This document shows, in pieces, positions 53,905 to 62,489 of a stretch of DNA of 64,000 nucleotides (the stretch's first letter is position 1; every line of letters starts with the position of its first letter). The DNA is from Bacteroidaceae bacterium (lineage in GTDB: Bacteria > Bacteroidota > Bacteroidia > Bacteroidales > Bacteroidaceae). Both the position numbers and the translations under genes were made by a program. The stretch spans positions 248,001 to 312,000 of the forward strand of contig JAFUFK010000012.1 in NCBI GenBank assembly GCA_017469925.1, in the 5' to 3' direction. Under the pieces are notes generated by a model that saw only the letters and a program-made list of their open reading frames with translations, searched no databases and was not told the origin of the DNA.

Positions 53905-55608
53905 ATGAAGATGAAAAATATATATAAAATTTTCGCAGTAGCAGCGTTGGCCAGCACCTTTACCCTGACCAGCTGCATTGAGGAGCCTGTCCCCACCAAT
54001 ACGGTTATTGATGAGGCTCTTAAGTCTTCGAGCAAGGCTTCTGAGGCCTTGGTATGGGCCATGCCTGCCTTCTTGAACAAGTATGGTGTTTACAGTAGCG
54101 ACCGCCATTACGACTGGGGTTATGGCTCGCTGATGCACATTCGCGACGTCATGACCGCTGATATGGCTGTAGTTAGTTCCGGTTACAACTGGTATAGCAG
54201 TTGGTCTGGTAACAATTATCAAGGTCGCCGTTATGTCTATAGTGCCTTTACATGGTACTATTACTTTGGAGCCATTAATACGGCCAACAATGCAATCGGT
54301 GCCCTAAAAGGTGTGTCAGAAGGTTTGAGCGCTGGTTATCTGGGTGCAGCATACGCTTACCGTGCCCTCTTCTATCTGGATGCAGCCCGTATCTATGAGT
54401 TCCTTCCCAATGATCGGTTTGGTTTAGACTATGTTACGACCAACACCGACGGTGGCAGTGACGACGACAGCGCATTTGGTAAGAGCATCAACTATCTGAC
54501 CGTTCCTATCGTAACGGACGAAACTCCCGAGGATCAGGTTCAGAACAATCCTCGTGTCAGCCACGAAGACATGTATGCCTTCATCCTGTCAGACTTGGAT
54601 GAGGCAGAGAAGCTGATTTCCAACTACAGCCGCAGCAGTAAGACCACGCCCGACCTGGCTTGTGTCTATGGTCTGAAGGCTCGCCTCTATATGTGGAATG
54701 CTGGCTACCTTGAGGAGACTGGCAAGGGCGATGCTCAGGCAGAGTATGCTAAGGCAGAGCAGGCAGCTGCTGATGCAATCGCAACTGGTGGTAATACACC
54801 TCTCACGCGTGCTCAGTGGCTCGACACAAAGACTGGCTTCAACGATATGAGCGTAAGTTCGTGGATGTGGGCTTCGAGTGTTTCGGCTGATGACGATGTT
54901 GTTCAGTCTGGTATTCTTAACTGGACCAGCTGGATGTCGAATGAGGCAACCTTTGGCTATGCATCAGCAGGCCCCTTCACGATGATTGCATCAGAGTTGT
55001 ATGATAAGATCTCGAATAATGATTTCCGCAAACTTAGCTTCATTGCTCCCCGTGACCATGAACTGAGTGGCCAAGAACCCCTTCTTATCACTGATAAGAA
55101 CGATGATAATTACATGTATGCCGACTTCCCCGACTATGCATCAATTAAGTTCCGTCCTGGTGGTGGCACTCCCGATGATGCAAAGGTGGCAGCAGCATGT
55201 GACTATCCTGTAATGCGTGTAGAGGAGATGTATCTTATTCAGGCAGAGGCCGCTGCTCATCAGGAACCCTCACGTGGTGCGCAATTGCTGACAAACTTTG
55301 TTAAGTCTTATCGTAATCCTGGCTACGAGTGTGCAGCAGTATCTGTGAATGGTGTTGTTGATGAGTGCTTCCTGCAGAAGCGCATCGAGTTGTGGGGTGA
55401 AGGCCAAACATTCTTCGACTACAAGCGTTTGAATAAGTCGGTTGACCGTACTGCCAGCTCGAACTGGGATGCTACTGAGAACTTTAAGACAGAGGGTCGT
55501 CCTGCATGGATGAACTTCACTATCATCATTAGCGAGGAGAATAATAATCAGGGCCTTAAGGGCTATAATAACCCCGATCCCAGTGGTCTTTATACTCCCG
55601 TTCAGTAA
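53905..55608 (+). CDS. SusD/RagB-family nutrient-binding lipoprotein
   Basis: A 567-residue protein with a lipobox (STFTLTSC, Cys at residue 24), TPR-like helices (for example AGYLGAAYAYRALFYLDAAR near 142) and the SusD C-terminal region (YPVMRVEEMYLIQAEAAAH near 430). SusD forms the lid over the SusC barrel on the cell surface and binds substrate. It starts 7 bp after the SusC-like gene. Confidence 0.95.
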   Translation: MKMKNIYKIFAVAALASTFTLTSCIEEPVPTNTVIDEALKSSSKASEALVWAMPAFLNKYGVYSSDRHYDWGYGSLMHIRDVMTADMAVVSSGYNWYSSWSGNNYQGRRYVYSAFTWYYYFGAINTANNAIGALKGVSEGLSAGYLGAAYAYRALFYLDAARIYEFLPNDRFGLDYVTTNTDGGSDDDSAFGKSINYLTVPIVTDETPEDQVQNNPRVSHEDMYAFILSDLDEAEKLISNYSRSSKTTPDLACVYGLKARLYMWNAGYLEETGKGDAQAEYAKAEQAAADAIATGGNTPLTRAQWLDTKTGFNDMSVSSWMWASSVSADDDVVQSGILNWTSWMSNEATFGYASAGPFTMIASELYDKISNNDFRKLSFIAPRDHELSGQEPLLITDKNDDNYMYADFPDYASIKFRPGGGTPDDAKVAAACDYPVMRVEEMYLIQAEAAAHQEPSRGAQLLTNFVKSYRNPGYECAAVSVNGVVDECFLQKRIELWGEGQTFFDYKRLNKSVDRTASSNWDATENFKTEGRPAWMNFTIIISEENNNQGLKGYNNPDPSGLYTPVQ

Positions 55609-55635
55609 CTAATCATACTTAAATAAAGAGATATT

Positions 55636-57537
55636 ATGAAAATATTTAATAAAGCATTTGCTGCGTTGATGGTCCTGCCTTTTATGGTGGGCCTCACCGC
55701 TTGCCATGATGAGCATGCTGAATATGAGCCTGCAACTGGTGGCAACTATGATATAGCTCATCTGATATATTTCTCGCCCGTTACCACAGCGGCTACTGAG
55801 GTGGAATTGTCAGAAGAGGAAAATAGCTTTGACCTTTATCTCGTTCGTGATAGTACCCAGGGTGAGGTTACTGTTAAACTTGAATCTTCGCAAAAGGCTG
55901 GCAATGCTCCAAGTCTTCTTAACATTCCAGAAAGTGCAACTTTTGCAGATGGAGTTGATATGGTTGCTGTTACCGTAACATATGATCCTGAGGCAATTCT
56001 TGCTGCTGGAGGAATGATAGACACGGTTTCAGTAGTGATTCCCGATGGAGAAGTATATCAGTCTGGTTATCAGGGCGGAAAATATAATTTCGTAGCTTCT
56101 TTGCTTCCTTTCACTCCATGGTGCACATCTGCAGAAGAGTTTGCGGCAGCCGGTGGACAGGGAGAATGGCCTTTCCGTGATTTTGCAACTGGTACATATA
56201 CCTTCACTCAGTATGCCACGGGGGATCAAGAAGGTGTAGCTGTAGCTTTCCGTCAAAACACGGGTAATCCGAATCAGGTTCAGTTCCTTCTTGAGAACTG
56301 GGGTGAGATGGTGTTCACGGCTGCGGGTTCTTCTGTACGCCTTTCTGGTACATGGGATGAAGACCTTGGTGTCTATGTGCTCTCATGGCCAGAGACCTTT
56401 ACCGGTTATACCCATTCGACTTACGGACCTGTTAATGTATCTGACTTTGTAGAATATCGTGGTGGCGCAGTATCATGGGATGAGTATCCTACAAAGTACA
56501 ATCCTGAAACGGGTTTGTTCACTTTTAACTTGATATATTATGTCAGTGCTGGTTACTTCGGATATGGTGAAGAGTACCTGCAGATGGATGGTTTCAAGGC
56601 TTATGAAGCAAATATTGACGAGGACTTTGAGTGGACAGAGCAATTTGTAGGTGTTTTCAATTCTGGTAAACTCGGAACGAAAGGATCTGCAGCCTTAATG
56701 AAGGGTACCTGTGTCAATACGACCGATGGTTGTGATACGGTATTTGCAGCGAAGTACGGCACAGCTTATAAGATTGTTGCTCCTTATGCAGAAGGCAAAG
56801 ACCTGATATTCTGTGTGGACAACGAGGGTAAAATCGTTCTTGCACCAGGTTATACAGATCCTCAGGCAACAGGAATCAATGCTGTAGGTGAAGAGGCCTT
56901 TGCCCAAATAAATCCGAAAAAGGGATCATTCTCTGAGACGGAGATAGTATTGAATATTACCTTTGTCAATGAAAGTGGAAGCATTGAATATGGTACGGCC
57001 AATGAAGTCCTACAGAATATTACTTGGACAGCTCAGGGCTTAGGTACGTTTAATTACACCTTCTGGTGGGAAGGTTCTGATGAAGGTTATGTCTTCTACC
57101 AGCGTGATGACCAGAAGGATACCTATAAGATTGAAGATTGGGGCGGTGGCATAGACTTCATGTTTACATGGGATCAGGCAACGAACCAGTGTGAAGTTCT
57201 TGAGCAGTACATTGGCGATGACCATGCTACTTATGGTCCTGTCTACATCATTGAGGGTGCTCAGTATTCAGAGCGCTTTGCGGAGAAAACCTCATATTAC
57301 GATCCTGAATCCAAGACATTCTATTTCTATCCTGTTTATTTCGTAGAGGCAGGTTATTTTGGTCAGGGCGAAGAGACCTTTGAGGTAACTGAAAGTGCTG
57401 CAGTGAAAACTCACTCAGCAAAGAAGGTTCAGATGAAGAATGTTACCAAGGTACGCCGTTCTTCTTCTCGTTGGATGGGACGTCCTTATAATAAGTTCAG
57501 TCGCCTTGCGAATGTTCCTTTGGAGGTAAAGTTTTAA
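55636..57537 (+). CDS. Surface lipoprotein of the SusCD operon with a duplicated domain
   Basis: A 633-residue protein with a lipobox (PFMVGLTAC, Cys at residue 23), an N-terminal Ig-like part (to ~155) and two related beta-rich domains: GTYTFTQYATGDQEG near 186 and GTFNYTFWWEGSDEG near 473. Both contain 'TYGPV', a 'YYDPE/KYNPE' turn and end in 'V-x-AGYFG-x-GEE'. Position after SusD suggests a SusE/SusF-like surface glycan- or peptide-binding role; the sequence itself is not a family I can name. Codons are more AT-ending than in the first 50 kb. Confidence 0.8.
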   Translation: MKIFNKAFAALMVLPFMVGLTACHDEHAEYEPATGGNYDIAHLIYFSPVTTAATEVELSEEENSFDLYLVRDSTQGEVTVKLESSQKAGNAPSLLNIPESATFADGVDMVAVTVTYDPEAILAAGGMIDTVSVVIPDGEVYQSGYQGGKYNFVASLLPFTPWCTSAEEFAAAGGQGEWPFRDFATGTYTFTQYATGDQEGVAVAFRQNTGNPNQVQFLLENWGEMVFTAAGSSVRLSGTWDEDLGVYVLSWPETFTGYTHSTYGPVNVSDFVEYRGGAVSWDEYPTKYNPETGLFTFNLIYYVSAGYFGYGEEYLQMDGFKAYEANIDEDFEWTEQFVGVFNSGKLGTKGSAALMKGTCVNTTDGCDTVFAAKYGTAYKIVAPYAEGKDLIFCVDNEGKIVLAPGYTDPQATGINAVGEEAFAQINPKKGSFSETEIVLNITFVNESGSIEYGTANEVLQNITWTAQGLGTFNYTFWWEGSDEGYVFYQRDDQKDTYKIEDWGGGIDFMFTWDQATNQCEVLEQYIGDDHATYGPVYIIEGAQYSERFAEKTSYYDPESKTFYFYPVYFVEAGYFGQGEETFEVTESAAVKTHSAKKVQMKNVTKVRRSSSRWMGRPYNKFSRLANVPLEVKF

Positions 57538-57557
57538 CTTATCTATCCCGCTGAATA

Positions 57558-57599
57558 AAAGCCGTGGTGCAGACTCCTGCACCACGGCTTTTTCTTTTT
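57558..57599 (+). terminator. Intrinsic terminator of the SusCD-like operon
   Basis: A 15-bp perfect stem (AAAGCCGTGGTGCAG / CTGCACCACGGCTTT; 57558-57572 and 57577-57591) with loop ACTC is followed by TTCTTTTTC. Confidence 0.9.
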
Positions 57600-57628
57600 C
57601 GTCACATCGTTAAGAATCGTCTATCGGT

Positions 57629-57705
57629 CTTGCAATCCTTTAATCGGATTGAAAAAATTACACGGTAAACCTTGCAATCTTTTAATCAAATTGGAAATTT
57701 GCAAG
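57629..57705. repeat. Two 27-bp imperfect direct repeats beside the ATPase promoter
   Basis: CTTGCAATC[C/T]TTTAATC occurs at 57629-57644 and 57671-57686, each followed by a half-palindromic 'ATTG-AAA' block; the period is 42 bp. The second copy ends 15 bp before the -33 box, and its CTTGCAA is mirrored by TTGCAAG at 57699-57705. These look like regulator binding sites. Confidence 0.5.
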
Positions 57706-57711
57706 CATTTC

Positions 57712-57743
57712 TTTGCTGTTCTTTGTATTTCTTTGTACCTTTG
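57712..57743 (+). promoter_or_regulatory. Promoter of the AAA/DUF4143 ATPase gene
   Basis: TTTG (57712-57715), a 20-bp spacer and TACCTTTG (57736-57743) match the Bacteroidetes consensus, 24 bp before the start codon. Confidence 0.7.
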
Positions 57744-57767
57744 TGACCAAATTAAATAGAATACGCC

Positions 57768-58913
57768 ATGATAGCCCGCACACTAAAAGGTAAAGTACAA
57801 CAATTGGCTCAACTGTATCCTATAGTCACACTGACAGGACCTCGCCAGTCAGGTAAATCGACTTTGCTTAAGTATGCTTTTCCTGAGTATCGGTATGTAT
57901 CGCTTGAAGACCTTGATATTCGGACTTTTGCAGAAAGCGATCCTCGCGGATTCCTTTCGACATATAGCGCGCGTACGATTATAGATGAGGCACAACGGGT
58001 GCCGTCGTTGTTCTCCTATCTGCAGACGCATGTGGATACGTATAACGAGGTTGGGATGTATCTGTTGGCAGGTTCCCATAATTTCCAATTGATGGAGCAG
58101 GTGAACCAATCGTTGGCTGGGCGTACTGCAATACTGAAGTTATTGCCGTTCTCTCACGATGAAATGCGTGATGGCAGGGTGTTGCCAGGTTCTATCGATG
58201 AAGAAATCTTCATGGGGGCTTATCCTCGCCTTTTTGATAAGGGTATTTCTCCGGAGGATTATTATCCTTACTATATACAAACGTATGTGGAAAGGGATGT
58301 CCGTCAGTTGAAAAATATAGGTGATCTGTCTCGTTTTGTGAAGTTTATTAAATTGTGTGCCGGGCGCATAGGCCAATTGCTCAATCTGTCGTCATTAGCC
58401 AATGAATGCGGCATTGCTGTAGCTACAGCATCATCATGGCTTTCACTCTTGGAGGCGAGCTACATTTGCTATACGCTGAAACCGGACTGGAACAATTTTT
58501 CCAAGAGATTGGTCAAGACTCCTAAACTGTATTTTTATGATACGGGTTTGGCATGTTCGTTGTTGGATATTCATCAGGCCGGGCAACTGGAGAGCCATTT
58601 TTTGAGAGGTGGATTGTTTGAGAACATGGTGGTGAATGATTTCATCAAACAGTCGTGGAATCAGGGAAAAGAACTTGATTTGCGCTTTTGGCGAGATAGT
58701 CAGGGTAATGAGGTGGACTTGTTGGAATATGATAGCGGTGAAGTAAATGCCTATGAAATAAAGTCGGGGGCGACATTCTGTGAGGATTACTTTAAGGGGT
58801 TGACCAAGTGGGCTGCGTTGTCAGGGAGTGGCGTGGATTCGCTGCATGTCGTATATGGCGGAAAGATGGGGCTAAATACGTCGAAAGGCAATTTGATTGC
58901 GTGGGGAGAGTGA
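57768..58913 (+). CDS. AAA ATPase with DUF4143 nuclease-like C-terminal domain
   Basis: A 381-residue protein. Walker A GPRQSGKSTLL is near residue 24, a Walker-B-like TIIDEAQRVP near 69 and a DUF4143 domain from about 190 (LCAGRIGQLLNLSSLANECGI, abridged) to ~340, which ends in a region like a PD-(D/E)xK nuclease fold (EVDLLEYDSGEVNAYEIKSG). Such genes are abundant in Bacteroidetes and often look mobile or linked to toxin-antitoxin or stress roles, none proven. It lies alone between two promoters and has its own possible operator upstream. Confidence 0.88.
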   Translation: MIARTLKGKVQQLAQLYPIVTLTGPRQSGKSTLLKYAFPEYRYVSLEDLDIRTFAESDPRGFLSTYSARTIIDEAQRVPSLFSYLQTHVDTYNEVGMYLLAGSHNFQLMEQVNQSLAGRTAILKLLPFSHDEMRDGRVLPGSIDEEIFMGAYPRLFDKGISPEDYYPYYIQTYVERDVRQLKNIGDLSRFVKFIKLCAGRIGQLLNLSSLANECGIAVATASSWLSLLEASYICYTLKPDWNNFSKRLVKTPKLYFYDTGLACSLLDIHQAGQLESHFLRGGLFENMVVNDFIKQSWNQGKELDLRFWRDSQGNEVDLLEYDSGEVNAYEIKSGATFCEDYFKGLTKWAALSGSGVDSLHVVYGGKMGLNTSKGNLIAWGE

Positions 58914-58984
58914 GTCGGGCGGAGACATGTATTTGCCGTGCAACGCAAAAGATTTGAAAAAATTGTAATAAAAAGGCAGAAAAG

Positions 58985-59016
58985 TTTGGTTGGAAAGAAA
59001 AAAACATATAACTTTG
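58985..59016 (+). promoter_or_regulatory. Promoter of the mini secreted protein and L,D-transpeptidase
   Basis: TTTG (58985-58988), a 20-bp spacer and TAACTTTG (59009-59016) match the consensus. The initiation point near 59023 is compatible with ATG 59050. Confidence 0.7.
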
Positions 59017-59049
59017 CTTCCGTAAACTATGTGTATAGTACAGAAAGAT

Positions 59050-59355
59050 ATGATTAAAAGACTGCAAATCACCGTTCTCGCCCTGTTGCTGATGGGTGTG
59101 CCTGTGAGCCTGATGGCCCAAAGCGAGCATGAGGACGTCGAGACTGAACTCTCGGCAGTTACGCTTTCTGTCAATGGTGCCAAGGTCCACGTTACGGGCG
59201 CTGAAGGTGAGACCTTGGAGGTTTACAACCTTACCGGTGTGAAGGTGGCCACCATACGTATCGACAGCAATGACAAGACAATGGCGTTGAACCTTCAGCG
59301 CGGTTGCTACATACTGAAGGTCGGCAAGGTGGTGCGCAAGATTTCCATCCGATAA
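59050..59355 (+). CDS. Small secreted protein consisting of a signal peptide and a sorting-type domain
   Basis: A 101-residue protein from ATG 59050, chosen since the promoter makes an earlier ATG (59029) unlikely. A signal peptide of about 24 residues is followed by an acidic linker and a single beta domain: VEVTL...NGAKVHVTGAEGETLEVYNLTGVKVAT...GCYILKVGKVVRKISIR (abridged). The second part is the fold of a Por-type secretion tail, here without a passenger domain. It lies 15 bp before the L,D-transpeptidase gene. Confidence 0.68.
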   Translation: MIKRLQITVLALLLMGVPVSLMAQSEHEDVETELSAVTLSVNGAKVHVTGAEGETLEVYNLTGVKVATIRIDSNDKTMALNLQRGCYILKVGKVVRKISIR

Positions 59356-59370
59356 ACCCCGACGGCTCTT

Positions 59371-60921
59371 ATGCGTCGCAGACCGGCTGCCATCCTATTC
59401 CTTTTCGTTATCCTTGTCGCGGCTTGTGGCCGTGGAAAGTTTCGTCGTGTGCAGAGTCTGGCTGACCTGCGCGACTGGATTCGTCCGGAATATGTCTTAG
59501 ACGCCAACAAGGTGCAGCAGGAAATTGAGCGTACGGCTGCGGCCTCGTGGGGGGAGATGTATGCCGATGCCTACGTGCGCGCGTATTATAAAGAGGAAGG
59601 GCATCCGATGGTATGGGCCACACGTATGGGGATTGACGAGCGGGCCGATACGTTGCTCCACTATCTGGCGGGGGCGGAGGCAATAGGCTTCCGGCGGGAG
59701 GCCTTCCACGTGGATACGATAAGGTCCTTGCTCGATGAAATAAGGCTTAAGGCCTTCGACCGGGAGGATGCAAGCTCGATGATGGGCCGACTGGAGTATC
59801 TGCTGACTCATGCTTTTCTGCGTTATGCCTGCGGCCAGCGTTTTGGTTACGTCCATCCTCGGCGTGTCATGAACCATCTGCTGGAGGATGCTCCTGCAGC
59901 GGGTGAGGAGCAGCATGCCGTGACTTATCGCCAATTGTATGACCATCGTTCGGAGGAGGTAACGGATAGTTTTGTCCGTCATGCGCTGGAGGAGGTCCGC
60001 CACCATCGGATAGGTGCTTTTCTGGAAGAAATTCAGCCTACCGATACGCTTTACCGGCGCATGCAGCGGGAGTACTGGCAGGCGCTTGAGCGTGGCGATA
60101 CGTCCCGAACTCGCTTGGCCCGTATCAATATGGAACGTGCCCGCTGGCGTTATCCGCATCCCGATGGCGGTCGGTACATCTGGGTGAACCTGGCGGGACA
60201 GGAGCTGACGGCCGTGGATACGGAGCGTGATACGATGACGACCATGCGTGTTTGCTGTGGCAATCTGACCCATAAGACCCCTCTCTTGCATAGCAGGATT
60301 AGTCATGTGGAGTTGAATCCCTATTGGGTCATCCCCCAGAGCATCGTGCGCAAGGAAATTATGCCTCGGCATGTGGGTGATAGTGCCTACTATGCTCGTA
60401 ACCGCTATCGGGCCATCAATAAGGAGACGAAGGCTGTGGTGAATCCCGCCCGCCTGTCGGCCGACCAGTTGCGTAGCGGACTTTATACCCTGAGGCAGGA
60501 CAACGGGGCGGGAAACTCGCTGGGACGCATTATCTTCCGCTTCCCCAACAACTTCTCCGTCTATCTGCACGATACGAGTAATAAGGGTGCATTCCATAGT
60601 GCCAGTCGGGCTATCAGCCATGGTTGCGTGCGTGTGGAACGTCCGCTCGACCTTGCCCTCTTCTTCCTCGACAAGCCTACGCCATTGTTTACGGATCGCA
60701 TACGCATGGCCATCGACCAACCGCCGCTCTCGGAGGAGGGGCGCCGCTATCAGGAGGCGAATCCCGAGGGCCGTAAGTTGGGGGGATTCAACTATGACCG
60801 CCCCGTGCCTGTGTGGCTCGATTACTGGACGCTCTATCCCAACCCGAAGGGTGCGTTGCTGTCGTATCCCGACAGTTATGGCTATGACGGGGTGATAGAA
60901 AAAAAGTTGAATGCCTTGTAA
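59371..60921 (+). CDS. L,D-transpeptidase (YcbB-type), lipoprotein
   Basis: A 516-residue protein with a lipobox (VILVAAC, Cys at residue 19), an N-terminal scaffold, a short peptidoglycan-binding-like part, and a YkuD catalytic domain with the motif SHGCVRVERP near residue 413 (catalytic Cys and His). The enzymes crosslink peptidoglycan 3-3 or attach proteins to it. Codon start ATG 59371 follows the mini secreted protein closely. No penicillin-binding protein is adjacent. Confidence 0.9.
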   Translation: MRRRPAAILFLFVILVAACGRGKFRRVQSLADLRDWIRPEYVLDANKVQQEIERTAAASWGEMYADAYVRAYYKEEGHPMVWATRMGIDERADTLLHYLAGAEAIGFRREAFHVDTIRSLLDEIRLKAFDREDASSMMGRLEYLLTHAFLRYACGQRFGYVHPRRVMNHLLEDAPAAGEEQHAVTYRQLYDHRSEEVTDSFVRHALEEVRHHRIGAFLEEIQPTDTLYRRMQREYWQALERGDTSRTRLARINMERARWRYPHPDGGRYIWVNLAGQELTAVDTERDTMTTMRVCCGNLTHKTPLLHSRISHVELNPYWVIPQSIVRKEIMPRHVGDSAYYARNRYRAINKETKAVVNPARLSADQLRSGLYTLRQDNGAGNSLGRIIFRFPNNFSVYLHDTSNKGAFHSASRAISHGCVRVERPLDLALFFLDKPTPLFTDRIRMAIDQPPLSEEGRRYQEANPEGRKLGGFNYDRPVPVWLDYWTLYPNPKGALLSYPDSYGYDGVIEKKLNAL

Positions 60922-60953
60922 ACCTTTAGGCTCCCAGATAATCTAATAAGACA

Positions 60954-61502
60954 ATGAAGGCCATCGACGAGAAAGACCTGATTAAGCGCCTGCAGGACGA
61001 CAGCACCCGCGTTGCCGCCTTTACTGCGCTTGTCGATACCTACAAGGAGTCGCTCTACTGGCAGATACGTCGCATGGTGCTGAATCACGACGATGCCGAC
61101 GACGTGTTGCAGAATACCTTCATTAAGGCATGGAACGGGCTGGCGTCGTTTCGTGGAGACAGCAAGCTGAGCACCTGGCTCTACCGCATCGCGACGAACG
61201 AGACCCTGAACTTCCTGGAGCGGCAACGGCAATCGACGCTTAGCCTCGACGACGAGGAGAGCTATGTCGCCCAGACGTTGCAGAGTGATCCATACTTCGA
61301 CGGTGACGAAACACAGCGCCAGTTGCAGGATGCCATCGGGACGTTGCCGCCCAAACAGCGGCAGGTATTCATGCTAAAGTATTATGAGGACATGAAATAC
61401 GAGGAGATGAGCCAGGTTTTGTCCACCAGCGTGGGGGCCCTGAAAGCCTCTTACCACCATGCGGTACGGAAAATATGTGACTTTTTTGAAGGCCTCGATT
61501 AA
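60954..61502 (+). CDS. ECF-type RNA polymerase sigma factor
   Basis: A 182-residue sigma factor with region 2 (DDADDVLQNTFIKAWNGLASF near 44-64, TWLYRIATNETLNFL near 73) and region 4 (LPPKQRQVFMLKYYEDMKYEEM near 125-146). It heads an operon with a small membrane protein and a Spy-like periplasmic protein, the usual layout of an envelope-stress ECF unit. Confidence 0.92.
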   Translation: MKAIDEKDLIKRLQDDSTRVAAFTALVDTYKESLYWQIRRMVLNHDDADDVLQNTFIKAWNGLASFRGDSKLSTWLYRIATNETLNFLERQRQSTLSLDDEESYVAQTLQSDPYFDGDETQRQLQDAIGTLPPKQRQVFMLKYYEDMKYEEMSQVLSTSVGALKASYHHAVRKICDFFEGLD

Positions 61503-61547
61503 ACCATTTGAGTATCAATATATCTAAAAGTTACAAGACACAGAAAA

Positions 61548-61886
61548 ATGACAACGAAAGAAGAAATCAGAATCCAAGAACTCGAAGGGAAGAATAACCC
61601 CTTCCTGGTCCCTGAGGGCTACTTCGAGAACTTTGACGAACGGCTCTTTGACCGCCTGCCACAAACGCAGAAGGCAAAGACCGTACGGCTGATGCCTCGT
61701 CTGTTGCGCTATGCTGCGGCTGTAGTTGTCGTGCTTGGTGTTGGTTCTGCTTTATATTGGAACCATAGTCAGTCTGCATTCCTGGCCAGCAACGAGGTTA
61801 CGCAGGAGGAGTATTACAACGATGCGCTCGACTACATCATGGTGGATAACATGGAGATTGCTGAATATCTAACAGAAGCAGAATAA
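61548..61886 (+). CDS. Short single-span membrane protein, possible anti-sigma factor
   Basis: A 112-residue protein: cytoplasmic residues 1-~50 (with NPFLVPEGYFENFDERLFDRLP, abridged), one membrane helix near 55-70 (LLRYAAAVVVVLGVGSALYW) and an acidic periplasmic end. The position directly after the sigma gene, by 45 bp, supports an anti-sigma role, although the usual zinc motif is absent. The 'F-x-VP-x-GYF' opening is typical of Bacteroidetes proteins next to ECF sigma genes. Confidence 0.7.
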   Translation: MTTKEEIRIQELEGKNNPFLVPEGYFENFDERLFDRLPQTQKAKTVRLMPRLLRYAAAVVVVLGVGSALYWNHSQSAFLASNEVTQEEYYNDALDYIMVDNMEIAEYLTEAE

Positions 61887-61890
61887 GGTC

Positions 61891-62370
61891 ATGAAAAGGC
61901 TAACTACGATTATTGCAATGGCTTTGGTGCTGGTGCTTCCCGCGCTGGCACAGCAGGAGAATAGGCGTCCGCGCTTTAATCCCGAGGAGTTCAATGCCCG
62001 GATGGAGGCCTATATTGCCCAGAAGGCAGAACTGACACAGACGGAATCGGACAAGGTGTTCCCTCTGTTCCGTGAGATGAAGGCTAAGCAGTTTGAGGTG
62101 ATGAAGAAGGCGCAGAAACTGAAGTTCCAGCGTGAGGACCAACTCAAGAGTGATGACGACTACCAAAAGGCCCTTACGCAGATGGGCGACCTGAACATCG
62201 AGGCTGCCAAGATTGAGGCGAACTATTATAAGAAGATGGCCAAGGCCGTATCGGCCAAGAAGGCATATCGCGTCAAGATGGCCGACGATGCCTTCCACCG
62301 TGAGATGCTACAGCGGGCCAATAACGGATTTAAGGACCAAAACAGAAAACCGAAGAAAAGACCTAATTAG
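61891..62370 (+). CDS. Spy/CpxP-like periplasmic helical protein
   Basis: A 159-residue protein with a signal peptide (cleavage near Ala-Leu-Ala-Gln, residue 21) and a mostly helical, Lys/Glu-rich body (KAELTQTESDKVFPLFREM near 50, EANYYKKMAKAVSAKKAYRV near 114). This resembles CpxP/Spy-family chaperones or metal sensors that act in the periplasm under stress. It starts 4 bp after the small membrane protein. A strong terminator follows. Confidence 0.78.
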   Translation: MKRLTTIIAMALVLVLPALAQQENRRPRFNPEEFNARMEAYIAQKAELTQTESDKVFPLFREMKAKQFEVMKKAQKLKFQREDQLKSDDDYQKALTQMGDLNIEAAKIEANYYKKMAKAVSAKKAYRVKMADDAFHREMLQRANNGFKDQNRKPKKRPN

Positions 62371-62389
62371 AAGAGTATTCCTCCCTCGT

Positions 62390-62486
62390 GGAACCTCCCC
62401 TCCCTCCAAAGTTGTTTTTTTTATATATGTTGCTTTGTTGTATTTCCCGACTTTGGAGAGGAACCCGGGAGGTTCCTTTTTTTTTG
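62390..62486 (+). terminator. Terminator of the sigma operon
   Basis: Two coaxial stems, 62390-62399 with 62467-62476 (GGAACCTCCC / GGGAGGTTCC) and 62404-62412 with 62450-62458 (CTCCAAAGT / ACTTTGGAG), are followed by a run of nine or more T. Confidence 0.85.
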
Positions 62487-62489
62487 TAT

